Program-made: the position numbers and the translations under genes
NCBI RefSeq assembly: GCF_904848625.1
Contig: NZ_CAJHCP010000014.1
Coordinates: 62,001-126,000, forward strand
Source of the DNA: Paraburkholderia metrosideri
GTDB lineage: Bacteria; Pseudomonadota; Gammaproteobacteria; Burkholderiales; Burkholderiaceae
Length of the DNA stretch: 64,000 bases
Direction of reading: 5' to 3'
In this document: positions 8,292-17,224 of the stretch, one piece after another
How positions within the stretch are numbered: the stretch's first letter is position 1
Layout: each line of letters starts with the position of its first letter
Notes under the pieces: model-generated
What the model saw: only the letters and a program-made list of their open reading frames with translations
Database searches by the model: none
Told to the model about the DNA's origin: nothing

Positions 8292-9197
8292 ATGAACAAT
8301 TTCGCAGACAAGGTGGCGGTGATCACCGGCGCGGGCTCCGGCTTCGGCCGTGAGTTCGCAAGGCTCGGCGCGAAGCTCGGCATGCGGCTCGTGCTGGCCG
8401 ACGTGCAGCAGGACGCACTCGAGGAAACCTTCGCCGAAGTGAGCGCGGCGGGCGCGCGGGCCGTCGCGCGTCGCGTGGATGTGGCGAAGGGCGACGAGAT
8501 CGATGCGCTGGCGCGCACCACGCTCGATACATTCGGCAGCGTGCATCTGGTGTTTAACAACGCGGGCGTGGGCGGCAGCGGCGGACTCGTGTGGGAAAAC
8601 ACAGAGCGCGACTGGCAATGGCTGCTCGGCGTCAATCTGTGGGGCGTGATTCATGGCGTGCGCGCTTTCACGCCGTTGATGCTCGAGGCGGCGAAACGCG
8701 ATGCGAATTATCGCGGGCATATCGTCAATACGGCGTCGATGGCGGGCTTGTTGAATCCGCCGCTGATGGGTCCGTACAACGTGTCCAAGCACGCCGTGGT
8801 GTCGCTGACGGAGTCGCTCTATCAGGATCTCTCGCTGGTGACGCAGCAGGTGGCGTGTTCGGTGTTGTGTCCGTATTTCGTGCCCACGGGGATTGCCAAA
8901 GCGCATCGCAATCGTCCCGCCGATCTTGCTAACGAAGCGCCGCCCACGTTGTCGCAAGGTGTGGCACGTGCGCTGAGCGAGAAGGCGGTGAGTTCAGGCA
9001 AAGTCAGTGCGGAAGAAGTCGCGGGCATGGTATTCGACGCCATCCGCGATGAGCAGTTTTATATCTTCTCGCATTCGCACGCATTGAGTGCGGTGAAAAC
9101 GCGCGCAGAGGATATCGTGACGCCGCGTAATCCGACGGATCCGTTTGCTGAGCGGCCGCATGTGCGCGAGCGGATTGTGGAGGCGTTGAAGGGGTGA
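8292..9197 (+). CDS. Short-chain dehydrogenase/reductase
   Basis: This 301-residue SDR has GAGSGFGREF (cofactor loop, residues 14-23), NNAGVGGSG near 90, the catalytic Ser in NTASMAG and YNVSK as the Tyr/Lys pair. It is longer than classical SDRs because of a C-terminal extension (HVRERIVEALKG). The ATG at 8292 is chosen because the cofactor motif should be about 10-15 residues from the start; the frame runs on upstream into the ligase gene without a better start. It is the last gene of the plus-strand acyl-CoA operon, ending before a strong bidirectional terminator. Confidence 0.9.
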   Translation: MNNFADKVAVITGAGSGFGREFARLGAKLGMRLVLADVQQDALEETFAEVSAAGARAVARRVDVAKGDEIDALARTTLDTFGSVHLVFNNAGVGGSGGLVWENTERDWQWLLGVNLWGVIHGVRAFTPLMLEAAKRDANYRGHIVNTASMAGLLNPPLMGPYNVSKHAVVSLTESLYQDLSLVTQQVACSVLCPYFVPTGIAKAHRNRPADLANEAPPTLSQGVARALSEKAVSSGKVSAEEVAGMVFDAIRDEQFYIFSHSHALSAVKTRAEDIVTPRNPTDPFAERPHVRERIVEALKG

Positions 9198-9268
9198 GGG
9201 CGAGGAGCCTGCGGGCTTCTCTCCAGCACTGACGAGTTACGACTCACGCTTCATGCTTCAGTTAAAAA

Positions 9269-9291
9269 GGCGCCGTGAACCTCACGGCGCC
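9269..9291. terminator. Bidirectional intrinsic terminator
   Basis: A perfect 10-bp stem (GGCGCCGTGA / TCACGGCGCC) with a 3-nt loop, preceded by five A and followed by TTT, separates the convergent SDR (+) and ABC binding-protein (-) genes. Confidence 0.85.
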
Positions 9292-9349
9292 TTTCCATTG
9301 ACCTCTTCATCAAACTCTATTCAGCACCTTTATCCGGCGCTGAAAACCG

Positions 9350-10534
9350 TCACTTCGCCGCCGTCAACGTACTCAAAGCCGCCGGCTTCAATTGTCCGTT
9401 CTGAACCACGGCCGCCAGCGGATTGCCAATCACAAAGCCACCGTGATCATCAACGGCCGTCACGCCGTGCGGATTGTTCTGCGGCGGCAGCATCTTCACG
9501 GCCTTATCGAAATTATTGCGGATCGCCGTCGCATCGCTGACACTGCCCGCGAGTTTCATCGCAATCGCCGTTGCGTAGACGGCGGTGTAGTTCAGCGACA
9601 CTTCCTGGCTAGGATCGCGTCCGTCATGCGTCTTGCGGAATCGGTCGACGAAAGCCTTCGCGCTCGGCGTGGTGTCGTCGGCGAGAGGCAGTACGCCGAT
9701 TGCACCGTTCAGCGCGGCATAACCGTTGGTGACCTTAGCCACTTCGTCGAGCTTGGCCTGATCCATCACGATGAAGCCGCCCTTGAAGCCCAGTTCGCGC
9801 GCCTGCTGCGCGACGAGGCCGGTCGGCTCCGACGGGCCGCCGATAAACATCACGTCCGGTTTCGCCGCGAGCACGCGGCTCACGCCGCTGTAGAAGTCGG
9901 TCGCGCGGTTATACGACATCGGGTTATCGGCGACGATCGTGCCGCCAGCCGCTTGCCACGCCGGTTTGAATGCGGCGACCCAGACCTTGCCGTAGTCGGT
10001 ATCGGTAGCGGCGAGGGCGACCTTCTTGCCGTACGTCGCCATTTCATACTTGATAAACGAATCCAGATATGACGTGAACGCAGGCGGAATACGCACGGTC
10101 AGCTTGTTGCCCCGGTCGCTGATCTGCGGAACGCTGGTGTACGACAGCAACAGCAGCTTCTGCTGTTCGTTGCTGGTCTGCACCGCAAAGCCGCCGCCCG
10201 AATGCGGCACCAGCACGACAGCGGCCTGCTGTTCCTGCGCGAGACGCCGCGCGTTGATGGCGGTTTCGGCGGGGTTGTACTTGTCGTCGAGCGGGACGAT
10301 TTCGAGCTTGATCTTCTTGCCCGCGACTTCAATGCCGGCCTGATTGACATCGACGGCGGCCATCTGCATACCGTCGAGTACTTCCTGGCCGTATTTCGCC
10401 GCGCCGCCGCTCAGCGGACCCGAGTAGCCGATGTGCACCACCTGCTGCGCCATCGCGGCCCCTGCGCTCATCAGCGCGGTCGTGGCGACGGCGGCTACCA
10501 GGCCGGTGCGCCTGCACAAGCGTTTGATCGTCAT
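9350..10534 (-). CDS. Branched-chain-amino-acid-type ABC transporter binding protein
   Basis: This 394-residue periplasmic protein of the LivJ/HAAT class begins with a signal peptide (basic MTIKRLCRRTG, hydrophobic core, cleavage near AMA-QQ at about residue 29). The mature part starts VVHIGYSGPLSGGAAKYGQE, the family's usual first strand. It is the last gene of the livHMGF operon, 87 bp after livF. Ligands of this class include branched-chain amino acids, amides, aromatic acids and short acyl compounds. Because the operon sits in an acyl-CoA catabolic locus, the ligand may be the acid activated by the neighbouring ligases; that is inference. Confidence 0.92.
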   Translation of the reverse strand: MTIKRLCRRTGLVAAVATTALMSAGAAMAQQVVHIGYSGPLSGGAAKYGQEVLDGMQMAAVDVNQAGIEVAGKKIKLEIVPLDDKYNPAETAINARRLAQEQQAAVVLVPHSGGGFAVQTSNEQQKLLLLSYTSVPQISDRGNKLTVRIPPAFTSYLDSFIKYEMATYGKKVALAATDTDYGKVWVAAFKPAWQAAGGTIVADNPMSYNRATDFYSGVSRVLAAKPDVMFIGGPSEPTGLVAQQARELGFKGGFIVMDQAKLDEVAKVTNGYAALNGAIGVLPLADDTTPSAKAFVDRFRKTHDGRDPSQEVSLNYTAVYATAIAMKLAGSVSDATAIRNNFDKAVKMLPPQNNPHGVTAVDDHGGFVIGNPLAAVVQNGQLKPAALSTLTAAK

Positions 10535-10621
10535 ACATGTCTCCTTGGTATGAATGGAATGCCGCGCTCAGAGGGCGCGTGTTTGTGCATCGAATGCGTC
10601 AGCCATCGATCAGTTTTCGGA

Positions 10622-11329
10622 TCAACCGCCCACGTACGCGCGCCGGATCGCTTCGTTGTTCATCAGGCTCGCCTGATCGCCTTCGAGTACGATGCGGCCG
10701 CTCTCGATCACGTACGCGCGGTGCGCGATCTTCAACGCAGCGAACGCGTTCTGTTCGGCGAGCAGCACGGTGGTTCCCGCGCGGTTGATCTGCTGGATCA
10801 CGTCGAATACCTGCTTGACCACCAGCGGCGCGAGTCCGAGTGATGGTTCGTCGAGCAGCAACACCTTGGGCCGCGCCATCATCGCGCGGCCGATCGCGAC
10901 CATCTGCTGCTGGCCGCCCGATAGCGAACCCGCCGCGTGATCCTTGCGTTCCGCCAGCAGCGGAAAAAGCGAAAACACCTGGTCGAGATTGCGCTGATTG
11001 CCCGCCTTGTCGCCGCGATGGACATAGGCGCCAAGCGTGAGGTTCTTCAGCACCGACATGCCGGGAAACAGCTTGCGTCCTTCGGGACACTGGATCACAC
11101 CGCTGCGTACGATCTGCGCGGGCGTCATGCCGAGCAACTGGCGATCGTTGAAAAGCAGGCTGCCGCCCGATGTGCGGCGCAGGCCGCTCATGGCCAGGAA
11201 GATCGAGCTTTTGCCGGCACCATTGGCCCCGAGCAGCACGACCAGTTCGCCGTCGTCCGCGTGCAGGTTGATGCCGTCGAGTGCGCGAAAACTGCCGTAG
11301 TCGAGCGCGACGTTGTCAAACTTCAGCAT
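10622..11329 (-). CDS. livF: ABC transporter ATP-binding protein LivF type
   Basis: This 235-residue ATPase powers the LivHM channel. The Walker A LLGANGAGKSS lies at about 33-43, the signature LSGGQQQMVAIGRAM near 138, Walker B VLLLDEPSLGLAP near 158 and the switch His in LLAEQN (replaced here by Gln, normal for LivF). It overlaps the 3' end of livG by 14 bp, so translation is coupled. The liv symbol marks family membership only and does not imply branched-chain amino acids as substrate. Confidence 0.92.
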   Translation of the reverse strand: MLKFDNVALDYGSFRALDGINLHADDGELVVLLGANGAGKSSIFLAMSGLRRTSGGSLLFNDRQLLGMTPAQIVRSGVIQCPEGRKLFPGMSVLKNLTLGAYVHRGDKAGNQRNLDQVFSLFPLLAERKDHAAGSLSGGQQQMVAIGRAMMARPKVLLLDEPSLGLAPLVVKQVFDVIQQINRAGTTVLLAEQNAFAALKIAHRAYVIESGRIVLEGDQASLMNNEAIRRAYVGG

Positions 11330-12080
11330 GCTCGCTCCCCAGGTAAGCGTCGATCACGGCGGGGTTCGCGCGAATCTCGGCCGGCGTGCCTTCGGCGATT
11401 TTCTTGCCGTAGTTCAGCACCATGATGCGGTCCGCGAGTTTCATGATCATGTTCATCTTGTGTTCGACCAGGCATACCGTCACGCCATGTTTGACCAGCT
11501 TGCGGATCAGTTCGGCGAGGCCTTCGGTCTCTTCCGGGTTGACGCCGCCGGCCGGTTCGTCCAGCAGCATCAGACTCGGTTCGGTGGCAAGAGCGAGCGC
11601 GATCGCGGCGCGTTTGCGTTCTTCCTGTGAGATGTCGCCCGCCATGCGCGAATCCACCGCCGACAGACCCACGAAGTCGAGCGCTTCACGCGCCTTGTTG
11701 CGGCACAGGCGTTCCTCGTGCTTGAGGCGCTTCGAATGCGTGAGTACGTCCCATAGATTGGCTTGCGTGCGCAGACGGTGGCCGACAATCAGATTGTCGA
11801 GCACGCTGGCCCGATCGAACAGCGCAGTGGACTGGAACGTGCGCGCGGCACCGAGACGCGCCATCTGATCGGCGCCGAGCCTCGTGACGTCCTGGCCTTT
11901 GAAGAGGATGCGCCCCGAGCTCGGCAGATGCGTGCCGCTGATCAGATTGAAGAACGTGGTCTTGCCCGCGCCGTTCGGTCCGATGATCGCGTTGACCTGA
12001 CCGGCGACGATGGTCGTGCTGACGTCGTCGACCGCAACGAGTCCGCCGAACCGTTTGCTGAGCGAAGCGATTTCAAGCAT
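11316..12080 (-). CDS. livG: ABC transporter ATP-binding protein LivG type
   Basis: This 254-residue ATPase has Walker A IGPNGAGKTTFF near residue 35, the signature region DISQEERKRAAIA, Walker B LMLLDEPAGGVNPEE and the switch CLVEHKM. The SQEE signature is a variant of the usual LSGG/LSYGQ. The ATG at 12080 is chosen because AGGAGA lies 5 bp before it and the preceding 34 in-frame codons have no family likeness and lie within livM. It overlaps livM by 8 bp. Confidence 0.92.
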   Translation of the reverse strand: MLEIASLSKRFGGLVAVDDVSTTIVAGQVNAIIGPNGAGKTTFFNLISGTHLPSSGRILFKGQDVTRLGADQMARLGAARTFQSTALFDRASVLDNLIVGHRLRTQANLWDVLTHSKRLKHEERLCRNKAREALDFVGLSAVDSRMAGDISQEERKRAAIALALATEPSLMLLDEPAGGVNPEETEGLAELIRKLVKHGVTVCLVEHKMNMIMKLADRIMVLNYGKKIAEGTPAEIRANPAVIDAYLGSEHAEV

Positions 12081-13092
12081 GACGGTCTCCTCGCGTAGAG
12101 GCTGACTGTCGCGCAGCGATGCCGCTCTTCGGCACCAGGCGCTGCACGCGGCGCATTTTTCTCGACTGATACAAACCGACAATCCCGTTGGGCAGGAAGA
12201 TCACCAGCGCGATCAGAATCGGGCCGAACACGACGAAGCGATATTCCTGCAGGAATTGCAGATACTGCGTGAGCCACGGAATGATCAATGCGCCGAGCAA
12301 AGGACCCGCGAGCGTGCCGATACCGCCCACCAGCATGTACATGGTCATGTCGAACGTATGGTCGACGGCGGCGAGATCCGGTCCGAGAAAGCGCACGGAA
12401 CCCGCGTACAGGCCACCGGCAAGCCCCGCATAAACGACCGACAGCACGAACGCCAGCACCTTGTTGCGCATCAGGTTGATGCCGAGCGATTGCGCGAGTC
12501 CGTCGCTATTCCTGATCGCCATGAAGGTGCGGCCGAGCAGCGAGTCGACGATGCGATGCATCAACCACACGCCCAGCACCAGAAACGCGAAGACGAGGTA
12601 GTACAGCGCACGGGGATTCTCGAACGACACGAGACCGAAACCCGAAGGCGCCGGAATGCCGATGATGTCCGCGACACCATGGGTCACACCGTCCCATTTC
12701 TCGATGACGAGAAACATGATGTAGCCCACGCATAGCGTGAAAATCGAAAAGTAGTGGCCGCGCAAGCGCAGCGACACGAGACCGACCAGCGCGCCGAGCA
12801 CCGCGACCACCACGCCGGATGCGATGAACGCGAGCCAGAACGGCACCTGATGGTCGACCGTCAGAATGCCGACCGTGTACGCACCGACCGCCATGAAACT
12901 GCCGTGCGCGAGATTGAACTGCCCGGTGTAGCCGGTGATCAGATTCAACCCGACTGTGGCCAGCGCGAAGATGTACGCGGTGGACATGACGGTCAGCATG
13001 TAGTCGTTGGTGGCGGCGAACGGGAATACGAGGCCGAACACGAACAGCAGCGTCCACCCGGGCTTGCCTTCGAATAGTGTCAATGATTTCAC
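12073..13092 (-). CDS. livM: ABC transporter permease LivM type
   Basis: This 339-residue inner-membrane permease has about nine hydrophobic segments, with the conserved GYTGQFNLAHGSFMAVGAY (around 55-73) and a loop RTFMAIRNSDGLAQSLGIN near 195, which is the EAA-like contact with the ATPases. It starts with GTG at 13092, which overlaps the TGA of livH by 4 bp (GTGA). The C-terminus ends with a short basic, probably cytoplasmic tail. Confidence 0.92.
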   Translation of the reverse strand: MKSLTLFEGKPGWTLLFVFGLVFPFAATNDYMLTVMSTAYIFALATVGLNLITGYTGQFNLAHGSFMAVGAYTVGILTVDHQVPFWLAFIASGVVVAVLGALVGLVSLRLRGHYFSIFTLCVGYIMFLVIEKWDGVTHGVADIIGIPAPSGFGLVSFENPRALYYLVFAFLVLGVWLMHRIVDSLLGRTFMAIRNSDGLAQSLGINLMRNKVLAFVLSVVYAGLAGGLYAGSVRFLGPDLAAVDHTFDMTMYMLVGGIGTLAGPLLGALIIPWLTQYLQFLQEYRFVVFGPILIALVIFLPNGIVGLYQSRKMRRVQRLVPKSGIAARQSASTRGDRHA

Positions 13093-13958
13093 GATGCGCG
13101 CAGTTCCCTGGTGAAGAGCCCTTGAGGACGAACCGACAGAATCACCACCAGCAGCACGAACGCGATGATGTCTTTGTAATCGGTCGAGATATAGAACGCG
13201 CCGAAGCTCTCCGCCATCCCGATGATCAACCCGCCGGCAATCGCACCCGGCACGCTGCCCATGCCGCCGAGAATGATGATCACGAAGGCCTTCAGGATCA
13301 CCAGTTGACCCATCGCCGGATAGACGAGGTTGATCGGCGCATAGAGCGTGGCGGCGATGGCTGCCAGCAGGCCGGAGATGCCGAAGGTAAGCATCGTGAC
13401 CCGGTTCGCGTCGATGCCCATCAGCGACGCGCCTTCGCGGTCCTGCGCCATCGCGATGATGCTCGAACCGATCACGGTGAATTTGAGGAACAGTTGCAGC
13501 AAAACGACCAGCGCGAATGCGGCGACGATGATCAGCAGACGCTGCAACGGCGCACTGACGCCGCCCAGATCGACGATGCCCGAATAGGGCGTGGGCATCC
13601 GGTGAAAGTCCGCGCCCCAGATGGCCTGCGCACCGGCTTCGAGAAACAGCATCAGGCCGATCGCGGCGATCATCGGATGCAATTCGGAGGACTTGCGCAG
13701 CGGCTGGAACACGAGCCGTTCCGCGAGAATGGCCAGCAACGCGACAGCGATACTGGAGCCGATCATCGCGAGCCAGTAGTTCAGGCCGAGCCGCGTCATC
13801 AGAAAGAACGACACGAATGCACCGACCATGTACAGCGCGCCGTGCGCAAAATTCGGCACGGCGAGAATGCCGTAGACCAGCGTCAGACCGAGTGCGACGA
13901 GGCTGTAGATTCCGCCCAGCGTCAGCCCGTTGAGAACCTGCTGCAAAAACATATCCAC
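13089..13958 (-). CDS. livH: ABC transporter permease LivH type
   Basis: This 289-residue inner-membrane permease opens with MFLQQVLNGLTLGGIYSL and NFAHGALYMVGA, the LivH hallmark. The start is GTG at 13958, with GGAGGG (13968-13973) 9 bp upstream; an ATG two codons later is the alternative. The longer in-frame extension to 14144 is rejected because it is Arg/Cys-rich and unlike the family. It is first in the minus-strand operon livH-livM-livG-livF-binding protein. Confidence 0.92.
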   Translation of the reverse strand: MDMFLQQVLNGLTLGGIYSLVALGLTLVYGILAVPNFAHGALYMVGAFVSFFLMTRLGLNYWLAMIGSSIAVALLAILAERLVFQPLRKSSELHPMIAAIGLMLFLEAGAQAIWGADFHRMPTPYSGIVDLGGVSAPLQRLLIIVAAFALVVLLQLFLKFTVIGSSIIAMAQDREGASLMGIDANRVTMLTFGISGLLAAIAATLYAPINLVYPAMGQLVILKAFVIIILGGMGSVPGAIAGGLIIGMAESFGAFYISTDYKDIIAFVLLVVILSVRPQGLFTRELRAS

Positions 13959-14213
13959 GCTTTTACACCCTCCAACCAGGCACCCGGCAACAGCAAACCC
14001 TGGTTCAGGGAAGGCGGCGGCGGACACCGGACTTGCGGACGGGACAAACGCCGCTGATCGGATCAGACGACGGTTGCCGATGGTTGATACGTCATTCGGA
14101 CGCATCTTGCAGCACGCGCTGAGGCGCGGATTTCGAACACGCAACGCGCCGTGTCGCGAGAGGAATTTGGCACGGGCGTTCGCTTTTCGTCAATAGGGTT
14201 TTGCGTGCTTACG

Positions 14214-14229
14214 TTCTGCATTGCAGATT
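14214..14229. promoter_or_regulatory. Candidate IclR operator upstream of livH
   Basis: TTCTGC-ATT-GCAGAT: 14 of 16 positions match the perfect copy at 16951. It is 256 bp from the livH start. On the minus strand the sequence AATAAT directly abuts it, which could be a -10 element, but no good -35 is seen. Confidence 0.5.
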
Positions 14230-14389
14230 ATTAGGGAAGTCACTTAGATGCATCTTCGATGCCTGCCGGCAGCCTCGCCGGGAATGATGCAAACGCGATA
14301 AAAGTCCTACCGTTATGCGGCTTTGTTGGCTTTCAACCAGTTGGTGATCGTCGGGCGGCGTGACCTTTCGCATCGACAGGAAAGTAGTC

Positions 14390-14419
14390 TTGACATCGCT
14401 TTCATCACGCCATTATTCT
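14390..14419 (+). promoter_or_regulatory. Promoter of the aldolase-like gene
   Basis: A perfect -35 TTGACA (14390-14395) is followed after 18 bp by TATTCT (14414-14419). The -10 element overlaps the palindrome at 14416-14431, an arrangement expected of a repressed promoter. Confidence 0.55.
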
Positions 14420-14431
14420 GCTGTGCAGAAA
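14416..14431. promoter_or_regulatory. Candidate IclR operator over the -10 box
   Basis: A perfect palindrome TTCTGC-TGT-GCAGAA sits on the predicted -10 box, about 105 bp before the aldolase ATG. The arms are identical to those at 16951, while the 3-nt spacer differs, which suggests the arms rather than the spacer are under selection. Confidence 0.6.
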
Positions 14432-14535
14432 TAGCAGGCAGTCACTGCGGGCCGCTTTGGTGCCCATTGGCACGAACGGCTCTCAAACGGATCGGCGCTC
14501 ACCCCACGGCGTCTCCGCACCCATCAAGGTCCCTC

Positions 14536-15303
14536 ATGAATTCAGCACTCGAGATTCCCAGTGTTCGTCAAATGGTGTCGCCAGAAGAATGGCAAGTCCG
14601 TGTCGATCTCGCGGCCGCTTATCGGCTGGTCGCGTTGTTCGGGTGGGACGATCTGGTGTTCACGCATATTTCGGCGCGCGTGCCGGGAAAAGAACACGAG
14701 TTTCTGATCAACCCGTACGGGCTCTTTTTCGAAGAGATCACCGCATCGAGTCTGGTAAAGGTGGATCACGAAGGACGCCCCGTGATGCCGACGCCGTTCG
14801 ACGTGAATCCCGCGGGTTTCGTCATTCATAGCGCCGTGCATGAAGCGCGGCCGAACGTCAATTGCGTGCTGCATACGCATACGGCGCATGGCGTGGCGGT
14901 CGCCGCGCAACAGGGCGGTTTGTTGCCGTTGTCGCAGCAGTCGGGTTTCGTGTTGACGAATCTCGCGTATCACGATTACGAAGGCGTTGCGTTGCGCGAT
15001 GCCGAGAAAGCCACCCTCGTCGCCGATCTTGGCAGCGCCAACTTCATGATGCTGCGCAATCACGGCTTGCTGACCTGCGGCCGCTCGATTGCCGAGGCGT
15101 TTCAGGCGATGTATCTGTTCGAGACGTCATGCCGGATCCAGATCCTTGCGCAAGCGGGTGGCAAGCTGATCGAAGTGCCGCAATCGATCATCGCGACGAT
15201 GGGCGAACAGGCGGGTGAAGTGAGCAAAGGCAAGGGCGCCGATCTGGTGTGGCCGGGTTTGCTGCGTCGTTTGACACGGCGCAATCCCGGATACGACCAG
15301 TAA
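14536..15303 (+). CDS. Class II aldolase/adducin-family protein
   Basis: This 255-residue protein of the AraD/FucA fold binds a divalent metal and usually cleaves or epimerises sugar phosphates or hydroxy acids. The metal-binding HTHTAHG lies near residue 114 and LRNHGLLTCG near 175. The ATG at 14536 gives the family's typical N-terminus; the frame continues upstream into the control region without likeness. In Burkholderiaceae many such proteins are annotated only by fold and occur in catabolic loci. It has its own promoter with a candidate IclR site and converges with the porin gene. The actual reaction is unknown. Confidence 0.88.
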   Translation: MNSALEIPSVRQMVSPEEWQVRVDLAAAYRLVALFGWDDLVFTHISARVPGKEHEFLINPYGLFFEEITASSLVKVDHEGRPVMPTPFDVNPAGFVIHSAVHEARPNVNCVLHTHTAHGVAVAAQQGGLLPLSQQSGFVLTNLAYHDYEGVALRDAEKATLVADLGSANFMMLRNHGLLTCGRSIAEAFQAMYLFETSCRIQILAQAGGKLIEVPQSIIATMGEQAGEVSKGKGADLVWPGLLRRLTRRNPGYDQ

Positions 15304-15353
15304 GGGCAGCGGGCGTTATTGCGGGCGTTAAAGCGGACGACTCGCACGCTGTA

Positions 15354-15383
15354 GCCAATGCGCCGCTTGTGCGGCGCATTGGC
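15354..15383. terminator. Bidirectional terminator
   Basis: A perfect 13-bp stem (GCCAATGCGCCGC and its complement) with a TTGT loop is followed by a pyrimidine-rich tail (ATCTTCTTC). It lies between the convergent aldolase and porin genes. Confidence 0.75.
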
Positions 15384-15419
15384 ATCTTCTTCGGCTTGTC
15401 TTCGTCTCGCGAAAAGCAG

Positions 15420-16511
15420 TTAGAACGTATGGCGGATGCCGATGTTCGCACCGGCCGTCGTCCCCGTCGCCAGATTGAGCGCGTTGTTGACCGAGAGCCC
15501 CGTATGCATGCCGCCATGATTGGTCACGAAGCCGACTTGCGCGTACGTCATCGTGGCTTTTGACAGCGAATACTGAACGCCGGTCGAGGCCAGCACCGAA
15601 TTGTTCGACGAGTCGTTGGCGTCCCGCGTGACATACACGCCCGCGTCGACATTCAATGCCGGTGTGATCCGGTAGCTTGCACCGCCCGAGTAGACGCGAT
15701 TGTTGAACGACCCCGCGACCTTGTACTGCACGTACGATGCCTTCACCGTCAGGTTGCTGAACGTGTAGCTCGCGCCAAGTGCGCGGCCGTTGAATTCGAC
15801 CGCACTGGGCACGGCAATCGACGCCGCGCTGCCGCCCGCATTGCCGCTGTACAGCGCCGCATCGACGACAAACGTACCGAGGTGGTAGCGCAGGCTTGCC
15901 GAGTACTGCCGGCCCGCCTGGAAGTCGCCGGCGGTGCCGCCTAGCGCCATCAACGCGCTCGCCTGCAAGCCCGCGATTTCCGGCGACGTGTACGAAATAC
16001 CGTTGGGATTGAACATCCCCGTCACGTAGACGTTGTTCAGATAGGTGACGAGACCGCTGCCGAAGTACGACATGTTGCGCGGGTCGAAGTCGTACGTCGC
16101 GAGGAAGAACGGCGAGAACTGCAAGCCGGCCTTCATCGTGCCGTACTTGCTGTCGATGCCGACCCACGCCTGGCGGCCGAACAGATTGCCGTTCGAATTG
16201 CTGAGCGCCCCGTTGGCGATGCTGATACCGCTTTCGAGCTGGAAGATGGCCCGCATGCCGCCGCCGAGGTCCTCGACGCCGCGCAGGCCGAAGTGCGAAC
16301 CGGACACCCCGCTATCGTTGAACACGTATTGATGGGGTCCGCTCTGGCCGTTGGTCGTGTTGAGGGTTTTGTTGGTGTAGAGCAGCGACGCGTCGAGCAC
16401 GCCGTACAGCGTGACGCTGCTTTGCGCATGAGCGCTTTGCGACGCACCCAGTGCGCACGCGCCCATCAATCCGAGAATGACTCCAACCCGATTGCGATAA
16501 CTTGCCGGCAT
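15420..16511 (-). CDS. Outer-membrane porin (Burkholderia OmpC-like)
   Basis: This 363-residue porin forms a 16-strand trimeric barrel for passive entry of small solutes. It has a signal peptide cut after SAHA-QSSVTLYG (about residue 30); QSSVTLYGVLDA is the typical first strand. The glycine/aromatic repeats run throughout and the protein ends GIRHTF, whose terminal Phe is the BAM recognition signal. GGAGAC is 9 bp before the ATG at 16511. It may serve uptake for the adjacent catabolic locus. Confidence 0.93.
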   Translation of the reverse strand: MPASYRNRVGVILGLMGACALGASQSAHAQSSVTLYGVLDASLLYTNKTLNTTNGQSGPHQYVFNDSGVSGSHFGLRGVEDLGGGMRAIFQLESGISIANGALSNSNGNLFGRQAWVGIDSKYGTMKAGLQFSPFFLATYDFDPRNMSYFGSGLVTYLNNVYVTGMFNPNGISYTSPEIAGLQASALMALGGTAGDFQAGRQYSASLRYHLGTFVVDAALYSGNAGGSAASIAVPSAVEFNGRALGASYTFSNLTVKASYVQYKVAGSFNNRVYSGGASYRITPALNVDAGVYVTRDANDSSNNSVLASTGVQYSLSKATMTYAQVGFVTNHGGMHTGLSVNNALNLATGTTAGANIGIRHTF

Positions 16512-17224
16512 GCTGCGTGTCTCCTTGTTTTATGTAATCGACTGAACTGACGAGATAAAACGGTGATGCACGGTTCTGGCGATCTGCTGCGCGCTACGTT
16601 TTCTACGGACGACAGGGCGCCTTCGCGACCTGATCAGGGATGCGAAATAGTGCGTCTGCCGGTGTGTCTCTGGCTTGAGCGCGCGTGGCCGGAGGGTCTC
16701 CTTGTGGCGAGAGCAACGGCGCTTTAGCGCGATCTTCGATTGCGAGCCTGCGCATAAGATGCAGGCGGAATTTCGCACGACCGTTCGCACAGTGTCAACG
16801 GGGGAAATCGCGGGTTGGACTGCAATGCAGGCCAGAATAGGGAAAACACCTGGCGAGAGAAACGCGTTTTATCCCAACGCCAAGGCTTTGTAACAAAGGG
16901 GAATGTGCCGTAATCGGGTTTTGAAGCACTGGATTACCGATTTGCCGATGGTTCTGCATTGCAGAACATGCTAACGGGACGAATCTGAGCGGAACAGATC
17001 TCCAGGCGCCTGTGCCATTGCAATGATGCGCAGCACGATGTCATCCAGCGCGATAAGCCAATCAGGGAAAGCGAGCCGACGCATTCGGTCCCGCCAGCGT
17101 CATTTGCCTGTAAGCTCTAAACGGCGAATCAGTCAGCGAATATCGCGCGCTTTTTCGCTTGGGTGAACGAAGATCCGCAAACAGGCTTCAATGTCATTGC
17201 CAACTTTCCAGAGGGATATCAGTG
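16512..17224. other. Long intergenic region with one perfect palindrome
   Basis: I see no convincing gene in these 713 bp: small frames lack a ribosome-binding site and have shadow-like composition. The notable element is the palindrome at 16951-16967. The right end carries the GAGGGA ribosome-binding site of the small secreted protein gene. Confidence 0.55.
16951..16967. promoter_or_regulatory. Perfect palindrome GTTCTGC-ATT-GCAGAAC
   Basis: Two 7-bp arms in perfect symmetry around ATT; this is the best copy of the TTCTGC-N3-GCAGAA motif. It lies 440 bp upstream of the porin start and 258 bp upstream of the DUF4148-like gene, so either may be the target. Confidence 0.6.

Larger units (their letters stand above)
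13959..14535. other. Divergent control region between livH and the aldolase gene
   Basis: There is no convincing gene in these 577 bp. The region holds the livH ribosome-binding site, one palindrome at 14214-14229 facing the liv operon, and a promoter with an overlapping palindrome at 14390-14431 facing the aldolase gene. The rest shows no repeat or hairpin I would call. Confidence 0.6.

Noticed and set aside
16675..16893. 72-residue frame in the long intergenic region
   Set aside because: No ribosome-binding site or family likeness; short and Arg-rich at the start.
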